Shown: positions 24,559 to 34,700 of the stretch, piece by piece | Numbering within the stretch: the first letter of the stretch is position 1 | Layout: every line of letters starts with the position of its first letter | Source: Cyanophora paradoxa | Taxonomy: Eukaryota > Glaucocystophyceae > Cyanophorales > Cyanophoraceae | NCBI GenBank assembly: GCA_004431415.1 | Contig: QPMI01000503.1 | Location: forward strand, 124,001 to 188,000 | DNA length: 64,000 nt | Direction: 5' to 3' | The notes under the pieces: generated by a model | What the model was told of the DNA's origin: nothing | Seen by the model: the letters and a program-made list of their open reading frames with translations, nothing else | The model's database searches: none | Made by a program: the position numbers and the translations under genes

Positions 24559-27500
24559 CTACGCTTGGACGGGCGGGGCGGGGCCCGGGGCGGGCGGGGC
24601 GGGGCCCGGGGCGGGGCCCGGGGTGGGGCCCGGGGCGGGGCCGGGGGCGGGGCCCGGGGCGGGGCGGGGCGCGAAGGTGACGCGGCCGGCCGCGGCGTCG
24701 AAGATGCCGGAGTGGTCGCAGGCGCGGAGGAGGCGCTCCTGCTCGGGCGTGCACCCCGCGATCCGCAGCGCCCGCCCCGCCATCGACCAGTGCTCCACAA
24801 GCACCTGCGCCACGCTTAGATCTTCTAATATAAAATCGATATATTCGATATAAATAGGAAACAGATTAAAGAATCGCTAGCTATAGCTATAGCTTAAGAA
24901 AGAGAACGTTAGCCAAGGAATAGAACCTAGATCCGATTTTGATCTCAAGGTTATCTGATTATATTAGCGGACCTCGGCGCCGGTCACGTCAATGAGGGTG
25001 ACGGCGGAGAAGTCGACGCAGACGGGCCGCCGCGGCTCGGCCGCGAAGGCCCGCTCGAAGGCGACGGCGAAGGCCCGCAGCGAGCGCGACTGCGCGAACG
25101 TCACGGGGCCTGCGCGCGGAGAAATCGAAGGTGAATCTCAGGTTGGAGGAAGATAAAGGGAGGGCCTCGCGGCCGGCACCGGCGAGGCGGATGTGGTAGC
25201 AGCCGTCGCTGCCGCCTCCGCCGCCGGCGCCGGCGCTGGCTGGCTGGGGCTCGGGGAAGGAGAACCGGAGGGGCGCGAACTGCTGGCGGGCGGCGGCGAG
25301 GGCGAAGGCCGCCGCCATGCCGGCCCCCACGCCGGTCATGACGTCCGTCAGGACGACGCCGGCGGCGGTGGCGGCCCAGACGGCGGCCTCGGGGCGGGAG
25401 GCCCGCGCGATCGAGAGGACCTCCCGCGGCGAGAGCATGCTGCGAGTTCCGGGCGGGGCGGGAGGCGAAGGTCAGGTCCGAGTCTAGATCGAGATCCCCT
25501 TCACTTCTGACCATCTAGATCTAGCCTAGTAGATCTTCTAGGTCTTCTAAGCCTTCGTCGGTCGCGGATCGGATCTCAAGGCTAATTATAAATAGAGATC
25601 TGCATCGGCTTTACTCCTCTGGAGCTCGAGATCTTAAGCTCAGGATCTTATGGCCGAATTCGAAGAGTCGAGGCGGCGCCGGGGCCGGCGGATCGGACCT
25701 CACTGCGACGGAGAGGAGGACGCCGGAGAGGACGGGGAGGGGGATGTGCGCGATCGCCGGCGCCGCTGTATACACCGCCCCCAGCTGCCCCCGCCCGCTC
25801 TGTCAGATCCGGAGGAGGGCCGGGGCGAGGGCGGGGGAGGGGCGGGCCACGATGAGGGCGTGGAGGAGCGGGGCCCGCCGCGTCATCGCCCCCGCCTGAA
25901 CAAGAAACTCAGACGGGGCCCGGCCCAGCGGCGGCGAAGCGTGGCTGGGGCGGCTGGGGCGCACGGCGACGTGGAGGGAGGAGCGGACGACGACGGCGGA
26001 GACGGGGATGCCCCCGAAGGCCGCCGAGGCCGCGTTCGCCAGGCCCTGGCCCACCAGCTCCTGGTCCGGGCAGTGCCGCAAGACCCGCCCCTGCCCAGCA
26101 CCCGAAGGCGTCAGCTGCAGGAAGGCGGCGCTAGCGCTGGGCGCGCTTGGGGGAAGGCGGAGAAACTCGAGAAACTCGAAGCCGAGGCCGATAGCTAGGG
26201 GGAGCTAGGCAAGCTTATATCACTCAATTTGATCAAGGCAAGCTTATATTTAGAACGCAAGGCAAGCTTATATTTATACGCTCGGCGGACCTTGGCGAGC
26301 TTGTCGACGGCGCTGCAGGCGAGGAGCGCCTCGCACGAGGCGACCCCGAAGAGGACCGCTCCGCACCCCGCGAGCTCGGCGAGGGAGGCGGCGGAGAGGG
26401 CCGAGAGGTCGGGGAGGCGGGCGGGGGGCAGCGAGGCGGGGATCGCCCCGACGACCCCCACGTCGAGGGGGAGCACCAGCGCCGAGAGCGCCGTCAGGCC
26501 CGCCACCTTCGAGTTCGAGAGAGATCAGATCGTTTAAATATATGAAAAGGGAGCGGTTCCTACTATGATAGGAATGATATGATATGATACTAGTACTACT
26601 ATGATACTAGTACTATGATCAGATCGTCTGAATATATAAGAAGGAAGCGGCTCCGGGCCGGGCGCACGGCGAAGAGGGTGGCGGGGACGCGGTTGAGGTA
26701 GGGGACCCTGGGGAGGAGGACCGAGAGGCCGACGGTCGCCAGCGCCAGCCCCAGCGCGTGCGGGTTCACCTCCCCCAGATGCTGAAGGGGGGGGGAGAGT
26801 GAGGGGGGTACGGTATTTTAAGAGCGGGAGGGGGTACCTGGAGGACGTGCGGGGCGACGTCGACGATGCGGCTGGAGGGCGCGGGGCTGATCCCCAGCAT
26901 CTTCGGCAGCTGCGAATTCGAATTCGACCGCCCAGAGTCAACTCGAGCTTCGTTCTCATCTAGCCCCTTGATGATGCTTCCGATGCTATTTCCTAAGCTC
27001 CATAATAATCTAATCTAACTATAACCTAATCTAATAAGCTCCTTAAGCTTGATCGAGCTTCTTTCTAACAAATATAAATAATCATAAGCTCCCGGGGCGG
27101 ATGCGGACGCGGGCCGCGGCCGGACCTGCTGGGCGACGACCATGACGCCGATGCCCGAGGTGAAGCCGGCGATGACGGGCGCCGGCACGAAGCGGGCGAG
27201 GCCGCCGAGGCGGAGCGCGCCGAAGAGCACCTGCAGGAGCCCGCACGCCCCCGTGAGCCTGCGGGCAGCGATTGTTCAGCGAGTTGGCCGAGCTCGGGCC
27301 TCAAAATCATGATCAAAAGCTCTAGCTATATATAGATCTGTGTTTGGGGCGCACACGACGAGGCCATCGACGCCGAAGCGCTGCACGACGTCGAAGCAGA
27401 GGAACTGCGCCCCGCTCCAGGCTTCAGCTTAAGCTTCAGCTTATAAATCAAGCTCGAGCTCGAGCTTCAGCCTCAGCTTAAGCTCGGCAAGGGCGGGGCG

Positions 27501-28651
27501 GGGCCTCGCACGGAGAGGGCGGCGGCCGGCCCGCTGATGGCGAGGGGCGTCGCCCCGAAGACGGAGGCCACCGCGCCCCCGATGACCGCTGCGAGCGGTT
27601 CGAAGAGATTTGAACTCGGGGGCCAGGGTAGTAGGGGCGCGCGCGGGCGCGCGGACCTGTGAGGAGGCCAGTCTCTGCTGAGACTCCGGACCCCAAACCT
27701 GCGCAGCAGAGTTCATGATCAGCGAGACGAAGGCGGGGGGGGAAGGGGGGGGGGGGCGGAAGGGGGGGGGGGGGGCGGCTCTCGGCGCGCGGGGTCTAGA
27801 TCTTCTGCAGCTGCTTGAGCTTGCAAGATTGAGCTCGGCGCATGCGCACCGACCGCGAGGCACAGCGGGACCGAGACGCAGGCCACGGTCTGCGGGAGGA
27901 CGGGCGAGGGCGCCGCGTTGACGTTAGCTTTTGAAGCACATTCAAGGGCAGGGCGCTAAGCTCCGGGCGAGCTTAGCTCGAGGCCTATAGCTAGCGCTAG
28001 GCGAGCAATTAAACTGATATATATATATATATCGAGTATCAATCACGCAATGCGGTGATTACTCTACGAATCAGCGGGCGCGACAGCCGGGCGCACCGCG
28101 CCGGCTTTGATATCTGCCGCTAGATCGCGCGGGTTGCTGAGAAGGGCCACCCATTCCTTCACGAGACGCCTCGCGCCAAGATCAAATTTGATCCGGTTCA
28201 CGAACGAGTCCTTCCCGGGGGCGGCGGCCTGGGCGCCGGCGGAGCACGCCGAAGGGCTCGCGGGTGCTTCATGCGTAGATTCGACGGGAGAGGCTGCATC
28301 GAGCGGGCTCGCTGCGTGCGCGACGGTCGACTGCGACCGGCTGGAACTCGAGCTAAAGCTGGAGCTCGGCGACCCCGTCGCGTTCCCAACACCGCTGCTG
28401 CTGGCGGAATGGAATGCTGAGCGCGCGCAAAGACTGGCGTAGCCGACTGCGCGCAGCTCCGGCTTGGACCACGGCTGGGCCGCCGCAATTCGCATACGCG
28501 ATGCATATGCGCAGGGGAGCGCGCCCCTCGCTGAGAGCTCTCGCGGGAGGGCGCTGTGCTTGATGAGAGCTTGTTGAGAGAGCGATAGGCGCATCGCGGG
28601 CTGCTGGGAGACGACGGCCCGAACGGCTGCCGACATGGACGCTGACGACAT
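24559..28651 (-). CDS. SulP/SLC26-type anion transporter with STAS domain
   Basis: Multi-exon membrane transporter, probably for sulfate, bicarbonate or another anion. Order: N-terminal basic, Ser-rich leader (28651-28400), then LVKEWVALLSNPRDLAADIK joining across an intron (28096-27890) to TVACVSVPLCLAVG; VIGGAVASVFGATPLAISGP followed by AAALSV (27590-27490), the SulP core signature; FLCFDVVQRFGVDGLVV (about 27400-27350); LARFVPAPVIAGFTSGIGVM (about 27190-27130); NPHALGLALATVGLSVLLP; a segment with VLPLDVGVVGAIPASLP (about 26480-26440); ELVGQGLANAASAAFGGIPV (about 26065-26005); IAHIPLPVLSGVLLSVAV; and WAATAAGVVLTDVMTGVGAG (about 25390-25320). The STAS domain has VDFSAVTLIDVTGAE (about 25025-24970) and the last exon VLVEHWSMAGRALRIAG. 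The C-terminus after STAS is a Pro-Gly-Ala repeat encoded at 24562-24675. Introns here are AT-rich. Substrate cannot be told from sequence. Confidence 0.8.
24562..24675. repeat. ggggcggggcccg tandem repeat in transporter C-terminus
   Basis: Imperfect 12-24 bp repeats of cggggcccggggcgggg encode APGPAPGP on the minus strand, directly after the STAS domain and before the stop at 24559. It is coding on the model used, but repeat length could vary between alleles. Confidence 0.75.
27738..27778. repeat. G-run in a transporter intron
   Basis: Interrupted G tract on the plus strand (C tract in gene sense) between the first transmembrane exon and the following exon. It is one of several such tracts in introns of this window. 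Confidence 0.75.
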
Positions 28652-29001
28652 CGAACACGAACTCGGGCGCGCGGCCGCCGCTGCGCTCCGGAACAGCGGT
28701 TTCGGGCTTTTCTGACGATTTCAAGCGTGGTGCGATCGCGCGCACGCCCCTGGCTGCTGTGCCTGCAGCGCTGGCCTGCGGATCCGGGTGGCCCCGTTGC
28801 GAACTGGCCCCGACCCTCCCGTGAGTCGAACCCGCGGCACTCTGCCTTCATGCGTCAATTGCGGTTAAGGACGCTCAAGCCATAAAATTCGGGACTAAAC
28901 TGTAAGGCGGCTAGTGCGCTCGACGTACCGATCGACTCTGAGGCCGTGGCTTGCGCTAGATCTATAGAGGCCCCTCGCAGCCTGCAGCTGGCAGCTCGAG
29001 C
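28652..29001. promoter_or_regulatory. Spacer upstream of the transporter gene
   Basis: These 350 bp lie between the stop of the kinase gene (29002) and the transporter start (28651), both on the minus strand, so the transporter promoter should be here. No clear core motif was recognised. Confidence 0.4.
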
Positions 29002-31705
29002 TCATATGGCAGCTGCGGGGTCGAAGCCATCGCCCTCCGCAGCTGCAGGGGCGGCGCGGGCGGAAGCGCCGGCACCGGGGACGGGGCTGGGGCTCGGGGC
29101 GGGGCTGGAGCCGGCGCGGGCGGCGGCCTCGAGCCGCTCGAGGACGGCGTGGGCCTCCTCGGCGGTGGGGCGGCCCCCCGGCTCCCGCCCCCAGCACCCC
29201 TCGAGCAGCGCCCGCAGCGGCCCCGGGCACTCCGCCTCCCCCGGCAGCGGCAGGTCGGCGGCCCCGGCCCCGGGGCCGGGGGAGCCGTCCCGGAGCACCC
29301 GGTCCATGATCTCGCCCCCGGAGAGGCCCTCGTAGGGCCGCCGCCCCGTCAGGATCTCCCAGCAGACCTGTACCCCGCCGGTTTGAGGGGAGCAAGGGAG
29401 AGGGAGAGGAGGGGGTATCGTACCGTCGCGAAGCTGTACATGTCGGACTGGGTACGGGATCCGGCCCCGCGCATCACCTCCGGCGCTGCGGGTGCGGAGG
29501 CGCCTCAGAAACAAGAGAAGGGGCGGCGAGCCTCGGGCCCGAGGCGCCGAACAAAGGGAAGCCTAGGGCTGTACCCATCCAGGGGACGGAGCCGGGCCCG
29601 GCGGCGCGGCGCTCGCCGGCGGAGGGCAGGTCCCCCGTGCTCGCGCTCGCGTCCGACCGCAGCTTCGCGAGCCCGAAGTCCGAGAGCTGCGCGCGGTACC
29701 CCGCTCGGAAAGAGGCGGGGGGAAGGCGCGAGGGGGTACGTGTACGCGCCTTGCAGCTGAAGCCACCGGCGCCGTCCGCGCGCACCAGCACGTTCGGGCT
29801 CTTGATGTCGCTGCCGGGTACAGGGTTCATCGGAGGGACGGGCGAGTGGGGGAGGGGGGGGGGGTCGAAGAGAAGGGAGTACGCTCGCCTGTGGACGACG
29901 GAGGGGTGGCAGCCGTGCAGCGCGCAGAGGCCCTCGCAGACCTGCCGCGGGTTCGAATCCGAGAAGGGAGATTTTCGGGTTGAAAGGGGTACGGGGGCGC
30001 GCTTCGCGCATGAGGCGGAGCTTGTCGGCGGGGCCCAAGGCCCGCGGGCCGTCCAGCACGTGGCTCCTCAGGTCACCGTCCATCATCTCCTGTACCCCGC
30101 GGGACCGGTAAGCAGCCGGAACCCCGTCAGAGTCGCTGGGAGGATCATCGGATCGGACCATGACGATGCGGAAGGGGCGGGAGCGGGTGCAGGCGCCCAT
30201 GATCTGGACGACGCGCGGGTGGTGCACGTTGAACTGGATGAGGAACTGCGGCGGGCCGAGGGGCGGGGTCTCTCGGCGGCGGCGGGCGCCCGGCGGCTCG
30301 GGAGGGGTACGCGCGCGCCTCGGCCTCGGCGCCGGCGACGGGTACGAAGAACTCTTTGACGGCGACGCGCTCGTGCATCCAGGTGCCCTCGTACACCGCC
30401 GCGTAGGACCTGCCGGGCGGGCGTGCGGGATCAAATCTTATCATCAGAGAGTCTGCGTGGGCGGGCGGCGGCTTGGCGGGTCGGGCCGCGCACCCTCGGC
30501 CAAGGCAGCGGTCGTAGCGGATGACGAGGTCCTCGGGGGCTGCGAGACACGGGTTCGAATCCGGGGAGGGAATTCTCTGCGGGGGCCGGGCGCGCACCGA
30601 TCTCGGCAAGGCCGGCACCGCAGCTCTCGCGGGCGGCGTCTGGGGGCCGCCCGCGGGGCTTGGGCGCTGGCCTCGCCTTCTGCGGCCCGCGCTCGGGAGA
30701 CGGGTGCGCGTGCGGAGGCGGCGGGGGCGGCGGAGGCGGCGGCGGAGGGGGCGGGACGCCGGGGCGGGGCGCGGGGAGGGGCCGGGAGAGGGCGGGGGCG
30801 GGCGGCTGCCGTGGGCAGGGGCGGGGCGGGCGGTGGGCGGGGCGACGCGGACGTGGGGGCGGGGTGCAGAGGGAGTACGCTGTCTGGGGATGCAGGGAGT
30901 TCAGCGGCGGATGGGGAGGCTTCTGGGGCTCGTCGTGGTCGGGGCGGGAGGGGCGGGCGGGGGCGTGCAGCCGCGGCGGGGTGCACGGCTGCGTGTCCGT
31001 CGCGGGGGCGGCCACCGGGGCCGGCGCAGGTGCCGAGGCGCCGGCGGCTTCCGGAGGAGGAGCGAGGGGCCTTGGAGGGGCGGGAGGGGGGCCGGCCGGC
31101 GGCTCGCGGGGGGGTTCGCCGCTCGGCGACGAGGCGCCTTCGCGCGGGCGCACGAGCCGGTCAGCGCGGCGGCTTGCGATTCCTTTGTAGCTAGCAGGCG
31201 CACCTGAGAGGACTCCCGGGATGGAGGGGCGCCGCGGCTCGTACAGGGCGCGGTCGGGGGGGAGCCAGCGCGGGGGCGGCCCGAGGAGCTCGGCGAGCGG
31301 CACGCGGCGGGTGGCGCCCGTCCGCGCATCGACCTCGTCGACGAAGCGCACGCTTGCGCCGCCCGCCCGCTCGCGGATGAGCTCGGCGGTCAATTCCCGC
31401 GAGTCGATCGTCTCGGGCTGAGCGGCCGGGTCCAGGCGAATCGCCACAGCGACGCGCTCCTCGACCGGCAGGGATCCCGAGCCGCGCCGGCCTGGCGGGG
31501 GAGGGCCCGCGGGCGCAGAGCCCGCTGCGTCCCGCGCCCGTGAGCGAGCCGGCGGGGCGAGGCGATAAGGGGGCTTGGATTCATTTGAACGCACCGCGGC
31601 GCATCCGTGCCCCCGCACTCTGCAACAGGGGCTAGCCGAATGTTCAAGTTGGCCCTCTTCGTGCCGTACCCCGGCAGGCCATCTTCGGCCGACGCGCAGG
31701 AGCAT
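29002..31705 (-). CDS. TKL-type protein kinase with proline-rich N-terminus
   Basis: Ser/Thr (tyrosine-kinase-like group) kinase in several exons. A conserved-looking N-terminal part (GSLPVEERVAVAIRLDPAAQ and VRFVDEVDARTGATRRVPLA, about 31480-31290) precedes a long Pro-rich linker (31150-30690). The kinase domain follows: DLVIRYDRCLGRG, intron, SYAAVYEGTWMHERVAVKEF (glycine loop and VAVK lysine), FNVHHPRVVQIMGAC, EMMDGDLRSHVL, LCALHGCHPSVVHR joined across an intron to DIKSPNVLV (HRD motif), LSDFGLAK (DFG), APEVMRGAGSRTQSDMYSF (APE motif), and CWEILTGRRPYEG in the C-lobe. All catalytic residues are present, so an active enzyme is expected. The tail after the domain is Pro/Ala-rich. Start at 31705 is the first ATG of the N-terminal frame; 31749 (GTG) is less likely. 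It is head-to-head with the NLR gene. Confidence 0.8.
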
Positions 31706-31750
31706 CGGTGGCGAGCGTCCCGCTCAGCCCTCGTCCCCGCCAGCTCCACT
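31706..31750. promoter_or_regulatory. Bidirectional start region, kinase / NLR
   Basis: Only about 45 bp separate the two proposed ATGs. The transcripts must either share an extremely compact promoter or have overlapping 5' ends or unrecognised upstream exons. Confidence 0.45.
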
Positions 31751-34700
31751 ATGGCAACGGCGGCGCAAAGGCGGCCGCGCCCGGTCGCGGGCTCGGACAG
31801 CGGCGCTCGGTCGGCTCGGCCGCTGCCTATTTACGTGCCGGTGCCGATGCTTGAGGCGGAAGACCGAGTGCGCTGCCCCGCCTGCCCCCCCGCGCCGACG
31901 TCCCGAGTCGACCGTCGCGGGCCGGCGGCCCGCGCGCAGCACCTGAACCTGGCGGGAGTCATCGGGAGGCAGATCGACTACGTGACGAAGCTGCAGCGGG
32001 CATTGCGCGAGGCCGGCAGCGTGACCGAGATCCGAGTCTACATCTGCAGCTCGCACGCAGACATGGTGCGCGCCGCGCCGCCGCCGGAGGGCGCGCGGCT
32101 CCGCGCGCCGCGCTGAGCGCCTCCTCAGATCGCGGAGCGCGACCAGCTGCACAAGACCGTGTTCCCCCGGTGCGCGCCTGTGCCCTCCGCGCGGCGCCCG
32201 CCGCCCGGCCGGCCGAGAGCCCAACCGCCGCCCCGCCCATCCCGCCCCGCCCCGCGCCAGGCTGAACGAGTGGGCGGCGCGCTTCCGGCTCCGCTTCATT
32301 CCAGTGGACTTGGTACGGGCGCAGAGGCCGCGCCGCGGCCCCCCGCCCTCCCCGCCCTCAGGCGCCTCTTCTCCCCGCAGCGGACGCCGCCGGGTCCCGA
32401 GGACGCATCCGTGACGTCACGGGGCCCCTTCCTGCTCGCAGCCCACGAGGTGGGGCCCGTCGCGGCGCGCCCGCGCCGCTCGCGCTCGCGCTCACTCGCC
32501 GCCCATACCCGTCCGGAAGATCGCGCGCTGTCGTCCGTGGGTTGTCGCCCTGGTCGGCAACAAGTACGGCCCCCCCGCGAAGCGTGCGTATCCCCCTTTG
32601 CGCGACCGGAGCCTCGCGAACGCGAACGCGTACCCCCCAGGGCCCCTGGTGCCCGATGCGTGGAACGTAGAGGGGGAGTGGGACTGGCTCGCAAACCTGG
32701 ACCCCGCCGCCAGGTGGGCCCGTACCCCTCCCCGCGAGAAACCGTACCCCTGAGATCGCCCGGCAGCGCCTACGAGGCGGAGTGCTACTACGCCTTCCTC
32801 GGCGCCACCGTACCCCCATCCCCTGCCTCTCCCCGCGGCCCTCCCCAAACGGCGTACCCCCCAGGACCCGCGGCTTCGGTGCGTTGCACTGCTGCGGGAC
32901 GGGCGCTTCGCGGCGGACATTGCGGACGCCGCCCACCGCGCCGTCTTCTCAAGGTCGGTACCCCCCACCCCGCTTGGCTTTGAGGCGTACCCCCCTCACC
33001 ATTCCGCCAGCGACGAGACAGACGACATCGTCAGGACGGCCGCGGTACCCCTCTACCCCGCCCCCCGCCTCCTGTACCCCCTCCCCGCGTCCGAGCACCG
33101 TACCCCGCTCCAGTTCCGGGAGCGCGTGAAGACCCACAAGCTGGTCCGGGTGGAGGTGCCCCGTACTCTCCGCTTCCCTGCGCCTGAAGCCCCCCTCCGA
33201 GACCCGCGCAGGAGTACGGCTGCACGTGGCGAGTCCCGAAGGGCGGCTTCAAGGGACCCCCCGAGGTGACTCACGCGTACCCCCTACCCCTCGACCCCCG
33301 TACCCCCCGCCCCCCCCCCCTCACCCCACCCCAGGTCGCCGGCCTCGACGAGTTCGCGGAGAAGTGCATCGCGGTACCCCCCCGTCCCCAGCCTTTCCCT
33401 GTACCCCCCTGAGCCTCGGAGGGGTACAGGCGCTGAAGGCGATGGCGGAGGACGAGTTCATCGGCCCCGGGGGGGCGGAGGCCGCTGCCTCCCTCGGGCC
33501 GGACGGCCTACCCCCCGGGCTCTCCCCCTCCGACCGCGCCTACATCGAGGTGGCTCTACCCACCCCACCCAATCGCGCGGGGTACGTGAATTTAAGAGGG
33601 GTACCGCCTCAGGCGATGGAGTCCCTCGCCGCGGACCGCGTCTTCCAGGACTCCCTCGTCGAGTCCCGCGCCCGGTACCCCTCTCTTTTGCCCCCCGGCC
33701 CCAGCTTCCCCCCCCCCTGATCCGGGGGTACGGCGTGCAGGGTGTTCGTGGGGCGGGAGGAGCTGCTGGCGGACATAGCGGCCTTCATCAACGCGCGGCC
33801 GGCCGGCCCGGGCTCCCGCAAGGCCCGCCCCCGCCCCCGCCCCGCCCTCCGAGTACGTCCGAGAACTTCGTTCGCAGGAGCTGACGCGGTCGGCGACCTC
33901 GCGGGACTCGCTCTCGCCGCCCCGCGGGGGCCGCCAGGGCAGCAAGAGCCCGCCCCGGTGCGCCCCCTCGCGGCGCGGGACAGAGGCGGGCGGGCGGGCG
34001 GGCCCCTCCGGCGGGCCGTGCTGACGGGCATGTCTGCCTGGGGCGCGGCCCGGCAGGAACCGGGGCGGGCGGTCCCCGCCCAGGGCCGGGGGCGCGGGCT
34101 CCGGGTCCGGGGCGGGGGCGGGGGCCGGGGCGGGGGCCGGGGGCGAGGAGGGGGCGCGGAGGCACGCGAACCCCCTCGAGGACGACATCTTCTCCCAGGT
34201 CCGATCTGACCCGATCTGATCTGATCTGATTTCATCTGTAGAACGCTAGGGAGCTACTTTTAGGCTAGGATGAGGCGTGCGTCTGTAGATGAGGCTTCCA
34301 GGACAGGACATAGGCCCGGCCCGGCCCGCCCCTACCCGCCCCGGTCGGACCCGACGTCGACCCGGGCCGGCCCGGGGCCAGATGGGGGAGTACCTGAAGG
34401 CGAAGAAGGAGGGCCTCAACCCGAGCGCCCGCGCCATCATGGCCCCCGGCGCCTCCCCGCGCCCCGGTACCCCCCGGATCCCCCCCCTGTAGTTTAGATT
34501 TCTAGATTTCGCCCTTCAAATTCTTATTTGCTCCCTAGATTTCCCACCCTTCTAGCTCCCCCTTCGATCCCCCTCGGCCCTAATTATCCTCTACAAATAT
34601 CTTCTCCTATTCCACGATTTTCCTCTCTTTCGCCCGCGCCATTATGGCCCCCGGCGCCTCCCCGCGCCCCGGTCCGCTCTCCATCTGCATTCCCCTCTGT

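Noticed and set aside
25650-26198. Plus-strand ORF of 182 codons
   Set aside because: It is antisense to transporter exons carrying ELVGQGLANAASAAFGG, and its composition is that of complement sequence.
29940-30565. ggttcgaatcc B-box-like sequences (29944 and 30552) as tRNA genes
   Set aside because: T-arm stems do not pair, no anticodon arm or acceptor stem is found, and both lie next to acceptor sites of kinase introns.
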